A stretch of DNA of 64,000 bases from Brucella daejeonensis (GTDB lineage Bacteria; Pseudomonadota; Alphaproteobacteria; Rhizobiales; Rhizobiaceae), in the NCBI RefSeq assembly GCF_014199265.1, contig NZ_JACIJG010000005.1:124001-188000 (forward strand), in the 5' to 3' direction. Below the pieces are notes generated by a model that did not search any database, was not told where the DNA came from, and saw only the letters and a list, made by a program, of their open reading frames with translations. Both the position numbers and the translations under genes were made by a program. Within the stretch, counting starts at the first letter, position 1. The number at the start of each line of letters is the position of its first letter. This document shows, piece by piece, positions 16,637-25,581 of this stretch.

Positions 16637-16987
16637 ATGAGGCATCTCGATACAGTCATGCAGAGCAAGACCGATGGCGGGAATGGTCCGGAAAACGGTA
16701 CCGTTGTGGTTACGCGCACTCAGCCGAAGACCAAGAGACCCAGCCTCTACCGTGTCCTGCTCCTTAATGACGATTACACTCCGATGGAGTTCGTTGTTCA
16801 TGTCCTGCAGCGTTTTTTCCAGAAGAACCAGGATGATGCCACGCGCATCATGCTGCATGTTCACAATCATGGTGTCGGCGAGTGCGGCGTATTTACTTAT
16901 GAGGTCGCCGAAACCAAAGTCAGCCAGGTCATGGATTTCGCCCGCCAAAACCAGCATCCGCTGCAATGCGTGATGGAGAAAAAGTGA
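16637..16987 (+). CDS. clpS: ATP-dependent Clp protease adaptor ClpS
   Basis: Adaptor that binds the N-domain of ClpA and delivers N-end-rule substrates to ClpAP. The protein of 116 residues has a flexible N-terminal extension (to about residue 38) and the conserved core [21 protein letters not shown], then [21 protein letters not shown] and [10 protein letters not shown]. The start was placed at 16637 ([11 protein letters not shown]) with AGG six bases upstream; a start at 16658 (MQSKTDGG) is equally family-like, and the longer frame from 16442 is not. clpA follows six bases after the stop, so the two are translationally linked. Confidence 0.95.
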   Translation: MRHLDTVMQSKTDGGNGPENGTVVVTRTQPKTKRPSLYRVLLLNDDYTPMEFVVHVLQRFFQKNQDDATRIMLHVHNHGVGECGVFTYEVAETKVSQVMDFARQNQHPLQCVMEKK

Positions 16988-16993
16988 GGTCAT

Positions 16994-19456
16994 ATGCCAT
17001 CGTTCTCCCCCAGCCTTGAAAGGGCTCTGCATCAAGCCCTCACAATAGCAAACGAGCGGCATCACGAATATGCGACGCTCGAACACCTCCTGCTTGCCTT
17101 GATCGATGATCAGGATGCGGGCGCAGTGATGCGCGCCTGCAGCGTCGATCTTGAGCATCTGAGGCGTGTCGTGACCGACTATATCGATCGCGAACTCGAC
17201 AATCTCGTTACCGGCTACGATGAGGATTCCAAACCGACCGCCGCCTTCCAGCGCGTTATTCAGCGCGCGGTTATCCATGTGCAGTCGTCCAATCGTGAGG
17301 AAGTCACGGGCGCCAATGTACTCGTCGCCATCTTTGCCGAACGGGAAAGCCACGCTGCTTACTTCCTGCAGGAACAGCAGATGACCCGTTACGATGCCGT
17401 GAATTATATTTCGCACGGCATTTCGAAGCGTCCGCAAGGCAACGAGGCTCGTCCGCCCCGTGGAGCCGAGAGTCCGAGCGAGGAACGCGCAAGCGGCGAG
17501 CAGGAAGAAAGTGCAAAGAAAAAGCAGGACGCTTTGTCCGCTTATTGCATCAATCTGAATGAAAAGGCCAAAGCCGGACGAATCGATCCGCTGATCGGTC
17601 GCGATAGCGAAATCAACCGGACGATCCAGGTTCTGTGCCGCCGTTCCAAGAACAATCCACTTTATGTCGGCGATCCCGGCGTCGGCAAGACCGCCATCGC
17701 GGAAGGTCTTGCCAAGCGGATTGTCGAGGGGCAGGTGCCCGAGGCTCTGGCCGATGCGACGATTTTCTCGCTCGATATGGGCACGCTTCTGGCCGGCACC
17801 CGCTATCGCGGCGATTTTGAAGAACGCCTGAAACAGGTCGTGAAGGAGCTTGAGGAGTTTCCGGGTGCGGTCCTGTTCATTGACGAGATTCATACCGTCA
17901 TTGGTGCCGGCGCTACTTCCGGCGGTGCAATGGACGCATCCAACCTGCTGAAACCCGCGCTTTCCTCTGGCGCGATCCGTTGCATCGGTTCGACGACCTA
18001 TAAGGAATATCGCCAGTTCTTCGAAAAGGATCGTGCGCTTGTACGCCGTTTCCAGAAGATCGATGTCAACGAGCCATCGATCCCGGATACGATCGAAATC
18101 ATGAAAGGGCTGAAGCCTTATTTCGAGGATTTCCACAAGGTCAAATATACGGTCGATGCCATCAAATCGGCGGTGGAACTGTCGGCGCGCTATATTTCGG
18201 ATCGCAAGCTGCCCGACAAGGCAATTGACGTGATCGACGAAACCGGCGCGAGTCAGATGCTTCTGCCGGAAAACAAGCGCAAGAAGACTATCGGCGTGAA
18301 GGAAATCGAAGCGACCATTGCGACGATGGCCCGTATCCCGCCCAAATCGGTATCGAAGGATGACGAGCAGGTTCTGTCGCATCTGGACGCCGAGCTGAAG
18401 CGGGTCGTCTACGGTCAGGACCTTGCCATCGAGGCGCTTTCGGCGTCGATCAAGCTGGCTCGCGCCGGCCTGCGGGAACCGGATAAGCCCATCGGTTCCT
18501 ATCTGTTCTCTGGCCCGACTGGCGTCGGCAAGACGGAAGTTGCCAAGCAACTGGCGAGTTCGCTTGGTGTGGAACTCCTGCGTTTCGACATGTCGGAATA
18601 TATGGAGCGCCATACCGTCTCGCGGCTGATTGGTGCACCTCCCGGCTATGTCGGCTTCGATCAGGGCGGTCTTCTGACCGACGGTGTGGATCAGCATCCG
18701 CATTGCGTGCTTCTGCTCGACGAGATCGAGAAGGCTCACCCGGACCTGTTCAATATTCTGCTGCAGGTGATGGATCACGGTTCGCTGACCGATCACAACG
18801 GCAAGAAGATCGATTTCCGTAATGTGATCCTGATCATGACCACTAATGCAGGCGCATCGGACATGGCAAAGGCGGCAATCGGCTTCGGCTCGACGCGGCG
18901 CGAAGGCGATGACATGGAGGCGATCAACCGGCTCTTCACGCCGGAATTCCGCAATCGTCTCGATGCCATCATTCCGTTCGGTCCGCTGCCGGTTCCGGTC
19001 ATTCATCAGGTCGTTCAGAAGTTCGTTCTCCAACTCGAAGCCCAGCTTGCAGAACGCGGAGTTACCTTCGAACTGACTGAAGGCGCGATTGCATGGCTTG
19101 CCGACAAGGGTTACGACGAGCGTATGGGCGCGCGTCCGCTGGGTCGGGTTATTCAGGAGCACATCAAGAAGCCTCTGGCGGACGAAGTGCTGTTCGGAAA
19201 GCTCAAGCATGGCGGCACGGTTCGTGTGGACGTCGTGACCAAGCCGGACGGCAAGACCGATCTTTCGCTCGAAAGCGTGTCTGACAAGCCGGTCAATCCG
19301 AAGAAGGATATTCCGGCTGACAAGAAACTACCGCAGCGCAAGAAGGCTGCTCCGAAAAAAGCGGAGAAGGAAAAAGTGCTGGCGGGCAGGGGAGATACTG
19401 CGCCGAAAGCGTCGACTCCCAAGTCTTCCGTACCGAAGGTACCACGTAAGAAGTAA
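16994..19456 (+). CDS. clpA: ATP-dependent Clp protease ATP-binding subunit ClpA
   Basis: AAA+ unfoldase that feeds substrates to ClpP. The 820-residue chain has the Clp N-domain (residues 1-145), first AAA module with Walker A GDPGVGKTAIAEG and Walker B VLFIDEIHT, second with GPTGVGKTEVAKQ and LLLDEIEKAHPD, and the C-terminal D2-small domain. No middle coiled-coil domain, so this is ClpA and not ClpB. It has an unusual Lys/Pro-rich tail of about 60 residues after the family's end (KKDIPADKKLPQRKKAAPKK onward), common in Hyphomicrobiales. The clpP gene is not in the window. It is followed directly by a strong terminator. Confidence 0.97.
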   Translation: MPSFSPSLERALHQALTIANERHHEYATLEHLLLALIDDQDAGAVMRACSVDLEHLRRVVTDYIDRELDNLVTGYDEDSKPTAAFQRVIQRAVIHVQSSNREEVTGANVLVAIFAERESHAAYFLQEQQMTRYDAVNYISHGISKRPQGNEARPPRGAESPSEERASGEQEESAKKKQDALSAYCINLNEKAKAGRIDPLIGRDSEINRTIQVLCRRSKNNPLYVGDPGVGKTAIAEGLAKRIVEGQVPEALADATIFSLDMGTLLAGTRYRGDFEERLKQVVKELEEFPGAVLFIDEIHTVIGAGATSGGAMDASNLLKPALSSGAIRCIGSTTYKEYRQFFEKDRALVRRFQKIDVNEPSIPDTIEIMKGLKPYFEDFHKVKYTVDAIKSAVELSARYISDRKLPDKAIDVIDETGASQMLLPENKRKKTIGVKEIEATIATMARIPPKSVSKDDEQVLSHLDAELKRVVYGQDLAIEALSASIKLARAGLREPDKPIGSYLFSGPTGVGKTEVAKQLASSLGVELLRFDMSEYMERHTVSRLIGAPPGYVGFDQGGLLTDGVDQHPHCVLLLDEIEKAHPDLFNILLQVMDHGSLTDHNGKKIDFRNVILIMTTNAGASDMAKAAIGFGSTRREGDDMEAINRLFTPEFRNRLDAIIPFGPLPVPVIHQVVQKFVLQLEAQLAERGVTFELTEGAIAWLADKGYDERMGARPLGRVIQEHIKKPLADEVLFGKLKHGGTVRVDVVTKPDGKTDLSLESVSDKPVNPKKDIPADKKLPQRKKAAPKKAEKEKVLAGRGDTAPKASTPKSSVPKVPRKK

Positions 19457-19462
19457 TCAGGA

Positions 19463-19490
19463 AAAAGGCCCTTTTCGAGGGCCTTTTTTT
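19463..19490 (+). terminator. Intrinsic terminator after clpA
   Basis: AAAAGGCCC and GGGCCTTTT arms close a short TTTTCGA loop, with a run of seven T ending at 19490, seven bases past the clpA stop. Confidence 0.9.
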
Positions 19491-19577
19491 CGATAACCTG
19501 ATCATATCTGAATGTTTTCAACTCAAATTCGTGAATATCGGATGCCACTTTCTGAGCAGTTGTTCTAACGTGGACGC

Positions 19578-20333
19578 ATGTCACCGATTCATTCCAGCCA
19601 ACCCGCAGCCCCTGGTTTAGAAGATCATCGTCGCATTCGGTGGTTTCTGCGTGGGGGGGCGCGAATTTGCAGCATTCCCGCAGTCTTGTTGATGAGTTCG
19701 TTCATCGGGTTTTCGGGACTTGCGATAGAAAGCGGTATCTCCGTTGCCCAGGCGGTGTTCATGACGCTCACAATCTGGGCCTTGCCAGCGAAAGTCGTGC
19801 TGATCGGTGCGATCAGTGCCGGCGTAAGTCTTCCTGCCATAGCCCTTGCCGTGGGGCTGTCGTCGGTGCGCCTGATGCCAATGGTCATTGCGCTTCTGCC
19901 GGAACTACAGGGACCGAAAACGCGCAAGCTCACACTGGCCGTGCTTTGCCATTTTGTCGCTGTCACAGCCTGGGTCATGGCCATGGAAGAGCTGCGCCGG
20001 ATACCCCGCGATATGCGCACGAGCTACTTTGCGGGGATCGGTACAGTTCTGGTTGGGACGAACGCGCTGGTGGTGGCGATCGTCTATTCACTTTCGGCAT
20101 CTTTCCCGCCGATTGTTTTTGCCGCACTTTTCCTGCTGACGCCGATGTATTTCCTGACTTCGCTCTGGCGTTCAGCCAGGGAGTTGGCAGGACAGATTGC
20201 AATGATCGCAGGGATAGTGCTGTTCCCGCTCTTTCATTACCTGGCGCCGGGCTACGATCTTTTGATCATCGGCCTTCTCGGCGGGCTGATCGCTTTCATG
20301 TTTCATCGATATCGTCGGGAGCCACAGCAATGA
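19578..20333 (+). CDS. azlC: AzlC-family branched-chain amino acid exporter, large subunit
   Basis: Inner-membrane protein of 251 residues with about seven to eight hydrophobic segments, starting after a 30-residue hydrophilic head. Family signs are LLMSSFIGFSGLAIESG, the central TLTIWALPAKVVLIGAISAG and PLFHYLAPGYDLLIIGLLGG. AzlC works with AzlD to export leucine, valine or analogues in Bacillus and Corynebacterium (BrnFE). The stop TGA overlaps the azlD ATG (ATGA), typical of a two-subunit exporter with coupled translation. The start at 19578 has no clear ribosome site; a later start is possible. Confidence 0.9.
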   Translation: MSPIHSSQPAAPGLEDHRRIRWFLRGGARICSIPAVLLMSSFIGFSGLAIESGISVAQAVFMTLTIWALPAKVVLIGAISAGVSLPAIALAVGLSSVRLMPMVIALLPELQGPKTRKLTLAVLCHFVAVTAWVMAMEELRRIPRDMRTSYFAGIGTVLVGTNALVVAIVYSLSASFPPIVFAALFLLTPMYFLTSLWRSARELAGQIAMIAGIVLFPLFHYLAPGYDLLIIGLLGGLIAFMFHRYRREPQQ

Positions 20334-20677
20334 CCTGGGACAGCTTTTCCGGCTGGTGGTGGCCATATCTGTTCATCTTGCTGGCCGGTGCGTTGCCGAC
20401 CTATTTTTTTCGGGTGATTGGCGTTGTGGTTGGCGGTCGGGTCCGGGAGGATTCCGAGGCGCTTGTGCTTGTGCGTTGTATTGCGACGGCGCTGGTCGCG
20501 GGCGTTATCGCTCAGCTCATTCTCTACCCAAATGGCGAACTGGCGAGTTCACCGATCTGGCTGCGTATCGGTTCCGCGGCCGCAGGATTTGCCGCCTTTC
20601 TTGCAAGTGGCAAGCGTTTGCTTGTCGGTATTGCCGTTGCGGAAATCCTGCTCGTGGCCGGTCTGCTTACAATTTGA
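20330..20677 (+). CDS. azlD: AzlD-family branched-chain amino acid exporter, small subunit
   Basis: A 115-residue protein of four transmembrane segments and the second component of an AzlCD exporter. It begins MTWDSFSGWWWPYLFILLAG and has the AzlD-like LPTYFFRVIGVV and RCIATALVAGVIAQLILYP. The ATG overlaps the azlC stop by four bases, so the two are co-translated. Its substrate cannot be read from sequence; branched-chain amino acids are the family assumption. The stop lies 14 bases before the convergent HIT gene's stop. Confidence 0.9.
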   Translation: MTWDSFSGWWWPYLFILLAGALPTYFFRVIGVVVGGRVREDSEALVLVRCIATALVAGVIAQLILYPNGELASSPIWLRIGSAAAGFAAFLASGKRLLVGIAVAEILLVAGLLTI

Positions 20678-20691
20678 ATATTTGAATCTTT

Positions 20692-21114
20692 TCAGAGTGC
20701 TGCGCGAATTTTTTCAGCGTTTGCTGAAAGAACTGCGGGGTCTTCCATCTGTCCAGTATGAGGCTTGAGCGCGACGCCTTCGAAGCGTGGGATGACGTGA
20801 AAATGCAGATGATAGACAGTCTGGCCGGAGGCTGGTTCGTTGAACTGCATGATTGTGACGCCATCGGCATCGAATGCTTTTTTAACGGCTTGAGCGATCT
20901 TCTGCACGGTCTGAATGGCTTCCGCGAGTGTTTCCGGCTTGGCATCGAGCAGATTGCGCGACGGTGCCTTGGGCACCACAAGCGTGTGGCCGGTGCCTTG
21001 TGGCATCACATCCATGAAAGCCACGACATCGTCCGTTTCATAAACACGCGTTGACGGAATCTCACCGCGGATGATTTTGGCGAAGATATTGGTGTCGTCA
21101 TAGGTGGCGGACAT
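20692..21114 (-). CDS. HIT-family hydrolase (HINT-like)
   Basis: Nucleotide phosphoramidate hydrolase of the histidine-triad superfamily, 140 residues. The triad is H102-L-H104-F-H106 in YHLHFHVIPRF, preceded by NIFAKIIRGEIPSTRVYE and the MDVMPQGTGHTLVVPK strand typical of Hint-type enzymes. The start at 21114 (MSATYDDTN) follows GGAGAG. It ends the minus-strand run ridA-glpQ-femAB-HIT. A hairpin lies upstream at 21138-21173. Physiological substrate unknown. Confidence 0.92.
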   Translation of the reverse strand: MSATYDDTNIFAKIIRGEIPSTRVYETDDVVAFMDVMPQGTGHTLVVPKAPSRNLLDAKPETLAEAIQTVQKIAQAVKKAFDADGVTIMQFNEPASGQTVYHLHFHVIPRFEGVALKPHTGQMEDPAVLSANAEKIRAAL

Positions 21115-21137
21115 GCGATTCTCTCCAATGGGAATTA

Positions 21138-21173
21138 TTGCCGGATCAGACCTTATCGGATCGTGTCCGGCAA
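21138..21173 (-). promoter_or_regulatory. Hairpin between the FemAB-like and HIT genes
   Basis: TTGCCGGA at 21138-21145 pairs with TCCGGCAA at 21166-21173; loop 20 bases. There is no following T run on the minus strand, so RNA processing or partial termination is more likely than a full terminator. Confidence 0.4.
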
Positions 21174-21178
21174 GATGG

Positions 21179-22372
21179 TCAGACCGGGCTTGCCCGATAG
21201 GGCGAGTGTTCTTCCAGAGCAGACTGAATCTGCTCCATTTCGCGGCGCTCATGTTCCAGATAGTCGCGGATCGCATTTCGGAAACCGTCATGAACGATGT
21301 AGTGTGCGGAGTGCGTGGTTACAGGCACATAGCCGCGTGCGATCTTGTGCTCCCCCTGCGCTCCGGCTTCAACGATGCGAAGTTTACGGTCAATGGCGAA
21401 GTCTATCGCCTGATGGTAGCAGACCTCAAAATGCAAATAGGGATGATCCTCGATGCATCCCCAGTGGCGACCGTAAAGCGTGTCCGCACCTATGAAATTG
21501 ATAGCGCCCGCTATGTAGCGTTCGTCGCGTTCTGCCATCACGAGCAGAATGTCCTCCGCCATGCTTTGGCCTATCAGGGAAAAGAATTCGCGGTTCAGGT
21601 AGGGGCGGCCCCATTTGCGGCTACCTGTGTCCATGTAGAAGGCGAAGAAATCGTCCCATATTGCTTCGGTCAGATCGCTGCCCGTCAGCCAGTCGATCTG
21701 GATGCCGTTCGACAGTGCTTCCCGGCGCTCCCTTTTAAGTGCTTTGCGCTTGCGGGATATAAGCTCTTCCAGAAAATCATCGTAGCTTGAAAAGCCTTTG
21801 TTATTAAAGTGAAACTGCTGATCGGTTCGATGGAGAAATCCGGCCCGCTCCAACGCTGTGATTTCTTCGGGGCGGGCAAATGTGACATGCGCCGACGATA
21901 CGCCGCTTTGATCGGTCAGTTCCCGCAATCCGCCTGCCAATGCCAGGCGAACCGGCTCGGCATCATAGCCGATGTGATTAAGCAGTCGCGGACCGGTCGC
22001 GGGCGTAAAGGGAACAGCCGCCTGATATTTCGGATAGTAGCGGCCTCCGGCCCGTTCGAATGCATCCGCCCATCCATGGTCGAAAACATATTCGCCCTGG
22101 CTGTGGCTTTTCAGATAGTTGGGTACGGCTCCTATGAGATGCCCTTTATCGTCCTCAAGGCGCAAGTGGCGCGGAAGCCAGCCTGCCTGCCGCGAAACGG
22201 AACCGGATTTTTCCAGGGCCGATAGAAATTCATGCGTGATGAACGGATTATAATCCGTGTCCTGCCGGGAAGCCCCGACAAGACTGTTCCATTCGTCCGC
22301 CGTGAAATCGCTGATACCCTCAACGACACGGAGAGCGAAGCTCTGTTCATTTCGCGGGTCTTCGTGGTTCAC
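21179..22372 (-). CDS. FemAB-like GNAT N-acyltransferase (DUF482)
   Basis: A 397-residue protein of the DUF482 peptidogalycan/FemAB-like family. Typical parts are EWNSLVGASRQDTDYNPFITHEFLSALE at the start, LPRHLRLEDDKGHLIGAVPNYLKSHS, and a C-half with DTLYGRHWGCIEDHPYLHFEVCYHQAIDFAI and EAGAQGEHKIARGY. Members carry a double GNAT fold; their acceptor is unknown. It begins with GTG after AAAGGAACAG. It follows the glycerophosphodiesterase gene by 53 bases on the same strand. Confidence 0.88.
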   Translation of the reverse strand: MNHEDPRNEQSFALRVVEGISDFTADEWNSLVGASRQDTDYNPFITHEFLSALEKSGSVSRQAGWLPRHLRLEDDKGHLIGAVPNYLKSHSQGEYVFDHGWADAFERAGGRYYPKYQAAVPFTPATGPRLLNHIGYDAEPVRLALAGGLRELTDQSGVSSAHVTFARPEEITALERAGFLHRTDQQFHFNNKGFSSYDDFLEELISRKRKALKRERREALSNGIQIDWLTGSDLTEAIWDDFFAFYMDTGSRKWGRPYLNREFFSLIGQSMAEDILLVMAERDERYIAGAINFIGADTLYGRHWGCIEDHPYLHFEVCYHQAIDFAIDRKLRIVEAGAQGEHKIARGYVPVTTHSAHYIVHDGFRNAIRDYLEHERREMEQIQSALEEHSPYRASPV

Positions 22373-22425
22373 CGCTGTTCCTTTACGGCTATCGTGCCCG
22401 GTTTGGGGCGCTCAGCCTGCCATCG

Positions 22426-23151
22426 TCAAGCGACAAGGGCGCGTGGGTCAAAGCCTTCGAACGTGATCTGATCGACATTGAGGTCGCTGTGCTTTTGCAT
22501 CTCGCGGTCGCGGACAGTCCAACTGATCACCGGCATGTTCAGTCTTTCCCGAACGAAAGTGACGAACGGATTGGGCAGATGATGCACATTGTAGGACACG
22601 AAGGAAATATCGTGCGCAAGCATCGAGAAATGTCTTTCGAAATCCTCAGTGCGTGTACCTTCCGCGGTCAGGCCACCGGGAATTCCCGGAGCGTCCGAAC
22701 TGAACCGCCGGATCAGGTGATGATCGAAAGACATGATCGCGGCTTCGCCCTTATAGGAGGCGAGTTCTTTGGCAACCGCGGCGACCAGACCGTCGTCACG
22801 CCCTTCGATGCCTTTGAGTTCAATGACCAGCGGCACACGGCCATCGACGAGATCAAGCATCTGGCGAAGCGTCGGCGCATGATCGGCAGTTCCGCCAATC
22901 GTCAGCGCAGTGGCTTCCGCCAGCATCAGATCGCTGATGCGGCCCTCGCGCCCGGCGAGGCGTTTCAGGTCATCGTCGTGGAAAACAACGACACCGCCGT
23001 CACGTGTCAGGTGCACGTCGCATTCGATGGCGAAACCGGCCCTGGCCGCCGCATCGAATGCCGAAAGTGTATTCTCCCAGCGGTGCTTATTGAGGTCGTG
23101 TAAGCCGCGATGGGCGATTGGACGCTTTTTGATCCAGTCGATGGCGGACAT
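22426..23151 (-). CDS. Glycerophosphodiester phosphodiesterase
   Basis: Hydrolyses glycerophosphodiesters to sn-glycerol-3-phosphate and an alcohol. The 241-residue TIM-barrel protein carries the catalytic-metal motif IAHRGLHDLN near the start and FAIECDVHLTRDGGVVVFHDDDL, then VIELKG. There is no signal peptide, so this is a cytosolic UgpQ-like enzyme, not periplasmic GlpQ. The start is one base after the ridA stop, so the two genes are co-translated. Confidence 0.93.
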   Translation of the reverse strand: MSAIDWIKKRPIAHRGLHDLNKHRWENTLSAFDAAARAGFAIECDVHLTRDGGVVVFHDDDLKRLAGREGRISDLMLAEATALTIGGTADHAPTLRQMLDLVDGRVPLVIELKGIEGRDDGLVAAVAKELASYKGEAAIMSFDHHLIRRFSSDAPGIPGGLTAEGTRTEDFERHFSMLAHDISFVSYNVHHLPNPFVTFVRERLNMPVISWTVRDREMQKHSDLNVDQITFEGFDPRALVA

Positions 23152-23152
23152 A

Positions 23153-23617
23153 TCAGGCTACCTCGATGATCGCTTCGACCTCGACCGGGGCATTGAGGGG
23201 CAGGCTTGCGACGCCTACGGCGGAGCGTGCGTGTTTACCGGCATCACCCAGAACGGCAACGAGCAGATCGGACGCACCGTTGGCTACGAGATGTTGTTCC
23301 ACGAAATCGGGAGTGGAAGATACGAAAACGGTAATTTTCACGATCCGCTTGATGCGATTGAGGTCGCCGAGTGCGGCCCTGGCCTGTGCAAGAATGTTGA
23401 CGGCGCAGGCTCGCGCTGCGACCTGACCTTCGGCGACCGCCAGCTTGTCACCGACCCGACCGGTATGCACCAGCTTGCCATCCTCCAGCGGCAATTGCCC
23501 CGATGTGAGCAAAAGCGGGCCGGTTTGCGCAAAGGGCACGTAGTTTGCGGCGGGTGCTGCGGCGACGGGCAAAGATATGCCCAGATTTTTTAGGCGGCTG
23601 TCGATCGTGTCGGTCAT
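23153..23617 (-). CDS. RidA/YjgF/YER057c/UK114 family protein
   Basis: Probably deaminates reactive enamine/imine intermediates, as RidA-type proteins do. The 154-residue protein has the larger variant of the fold with NYVPFAQTGPLLLTSGQLP, ACAVNILAQARAALG and RSAVGVASLPLNAPVEVEAIIE, including the conserved Arg of RSAVGV that binds substrate carboxylate. First gene of the ridA-glycerophosphodiesterase-FemAB-HIT run. It diverges from eipB with 142 bases between. Annotated often as atu1443-type RidA; exact subfamily not determined. Confidence 0.92.
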   Translation of the reverse strand: MTDTIDSRLKNLGISLPVAAAPAANYVPFAQTGPLLLTSGQLPLEDGKLVHTGRVGDKLAVAEGQVAARACAVNILAQARAALGDLNRIKRIVKITVFVSSTPDFVEQHLVANGASDLLVAVLGDAGKHARSAVGVASLPLNAPVEVEAIIEVA

Positions 23618-23759
23618 TACATTAATCCTTGCTTACAAAGGTACTTCTCGATCCAATTATATGGAGAATCGGTGAAGCTTTTGGGAAGGGTGCTTTTTTT
23701 GCCTCGCTTCCGCCACGAGTTTTTTTATCATGCTCGTCAACTCATCGGGAGATTCATGT

Positions 23760-24596
23760 ATGCGTTTTGTCAGGTCGGGTTTTAGAGTTGCTGTGGCTGC
23801 GTGCGTCTGGACTGGATTTGCAGGCGCCGCCACTGCTGCTTCAACGGTAACGCTGGTTCCACATCGCGCAGTTTACGATCTGACACTTGATCGCGCCGAC
23901 GAAAAATCGGGAATCAGCGGTTTGACGGGCCGCATGGTTTATGAGTTCAACGGATCGGCCTGCGAAGGCTACACGACCAATTTCCGTTTCGTGACGCGGA
24001 TCGACATGGACGAGCAGCCGCAGCGTGTAACCGATCAGCAGACAACCACCTTCGAGGGGAGCAACGGCAAGAGCTTCCGGTTCGTCAACAAGACATTCGT
24101 CGACAAGGAGCTCATCAAGGAAGTCCGGGGCGATGCCAAGCTTGAAAGCGGCAAGACTGTCGTCGAGCTGAGCAAGCCGAAAGAAAACAAGCTCGATCTC
24201 CGGGCGACACAGTTTCCGACCGGGCATATGGAAGAGCTGATCGGCAAGGCCGAAGCTGGCCAGAAATTCTACCAGACGTCGCTTTTCGATGCTTCCGAGG
24301 ATGCCGACCGGGTCGTTGCCACGACGGTTGTCGTGGGCAAGGAACAGGCTCTGGCGGACGATGAAGCCAAAGTCATGGGGCAATTCTCGAAAGATCGGGT
24401 ATGGCCTGTAACGATCGCTTATTTCGATGATAAGGAAAAGCAGGACGGGCTGCCGATCTACCGCATCAATTTCAAGCTTTACCGCAATGGCATCACGCGC
24501 GATCTGACGATGGACTACGGAGATTTCTCCATGCGTGGAAAACTGGTCAAGCTGGACGTTTACGATATGGCGAAGCAGGGTGCGTCCTGCAAATGA
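23760..24596 (+). CDS. eipB: Periplasmic cell-envelope integrity protein EipB (DUF1849)
   Basis: EipB of Brucella abortus is a periplasmic beta-spiral/barrel protein needed for envelope stress resistance and virulence. This 278-residue protein has a signal peptide to about residue 27 (GFAGAATAAS), the start VTLVPHRAVYDLTLDR, and the family disulphide pair, Cys68 in GSACEGY and Cys277 in the terminal GASCK; the published pair is one residue later in a slightly longer protein. The ATG at 23760 has GGGAGA at nine bases. It lies directly before rpsB on the same strand with a 197-base spacer. The family match is strong; the periplasmic role is taken from Brucella work. Confidence 0.9.
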   Translation: MRFVRSGFRVAVAACVWTGFAGAATAASTVTLVPHRAVYDLTLDRADEKSGISGLTGRMVYEFNGSACEGYTTNFRFVTRIDMDEQPQRVTDQQTTTFEGSNGKSFRFVNKTFVDKELIKEVRGDAKLESGKTVVELSKPKENKLDLRATQFPTGHMEELIGKAEAGQKFYQTSLFDASEDADRVVATTVVVGKEQALADDEAKVMGQFSKDRVWPVTIAYFDDKEKQDGLPIYRINFKLYRNGITRDLTMDYGDFSMRGKLVKLDVYDMAKQGASCK

Positions 24597-24731
24597 TGTG
24601 CTGATTTTGCGTGCCAGCCTGTCGGTTTGATACTATATTGGGCGGGCGACTTGCAATTTGTGGCGCGATCGGTTAACAGCGCGCCTATTCCACACACGGG
24701 ATTGGGCTTTTGTCGGGAGAAATCCGGCAAA

Positions 24732-24771
24732 AACCTCCGGTGGCGAGAGATCGCCTCAGCCCGTGGAGGTT
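24732..24771 (+). promoter_or_regulatory. Structured leader upstream of rpsB
   Basis: Outer stem ACCTCC (24733-24738) with GGAGGT (24765-24770); inner hairpin GGCGA (24742-24746), loop GAGA, TCGCC (24751-24755). The right outer arm is GGAGG, a Shine-Dalgarno-like sequence placed 24 bases before the ATG. It could bind ribosomal protein S2 for feedback; inferred from position and structure only. Confidence 0.5.
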
Positions 24772-24793
24772 AAACCGGAAAAGGAAAATAAAG

Positions 24794-25564
24794 ATGGCAT
24801 TGCCTGATTTCAGCATGCGCCAGCTTCTGGAAGCTGGTGTTCACTTCGGCCACCAGACCCATCGCTGGAACCCGAAGATGGCTCCATACATTTATGGTGA
24901 CCGTAATAATATCCACATCCTCGATCTGTCCCAGACCGTTCCTCTGCTGCATAGTGCGCTGAAGGTCGTTTCGGATACCGTTGCTCGCGGCGGTCGCGTT
25001 CTCTTCGTCGGTACGAAGCGTCAGGCTTCGGACATCATTGCCGATGCAGCCGCTCGTTCGGCCCAGTACTACGTCAATGCCCGCTGGCTCGGCGGCATGA
25101 TGACCAACTGGAAGACGATCTCCAACTCGATCCAGCGTCTGCGCAAGCTCGACGAGCTTCTGGCTGGCGAAGCCCAGGGCTTCACCAAGAAGGAACGCCT
25201 GAACCTCGAGCGCGAGCGTGAAAAACTCAATCGCGCCCTTGGCGGCATCAAGGACATGGGCTCGGTTCCCGACCTGATGTTCATCATCGATACCAACAAG
25301 GAAGCAATCGCGATCCAGGAAGCCAAGCGTCTTGGCATTCCGGTTGTTGCCGTGATCGACTCGAACTGCGATCCGGACCAGATCGACTATCCGATCCCGG
25401 GCAACGATGACGCCGCTCGCGCGATCGCTCTCTATTGCGATCTGGTTGCACGCGCTGCCATCGACGGCATTGCTCGCCAGCAGGGCGCAATGGGCATCGA
25501 CGTTGGCGCACAGGCCGAAACTCCGGTCGAGCCAGCCCTCGAAGCTCCGGCTGAAGGCGCGTAA
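24794..25564 (+). CDS. rpsB: 30S ribosomal protein S2
   Basis: Structural protein of the small ribosomal subunit, needed for binding of S1 and mRNA. The 256-residue sequence starts [29 protein letters not shown], with the family motif [14 protein letters not shown], and has the Rossmann-like core [27 protein letters not shown] and [24 protein letters not shown]. The C-terminal tail ([12 protein letters not shown]) is the alphaproteobacterial extension. The upstream GGAAAAGGA gives the ribosome site. It heads the translation cluster followed by tsf, pyrH and frr. Confidence 0.98.
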   Translation: MALPDFSMRQLLEAGVHFGHQTHRWNPKMAPYIYGDRNNIHILDLSQTVPLLHSALKVVSDTVARGGRVLFVGTKRQASDIIADAAARSAQYYVNARWLGGMMTNWKTISNSIQRLRKLDELLAGEAQGFTKKERLNLEREREKLNRALGGIKDMGSVPDLMFIIDTNKEAIAIQEAKRLGIPVVAVIDSNCDPDQIDYPIPGNDDAARAIALYCDLVARAAIDGIARQQGAMGIDVGAQAETPVEPALEAPAEGA

Positions 25565-25581
25565 TCAGCGCTTCTGATTTC

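Noticed and set aside
16583-19210. Very long open frame antisense to clpS-clpA
   Set aside because: The codon-position composition of the high-GC clpA gene leaves its complementary frame open; the antisense peptide shows no family motif and the sense protein is complete.
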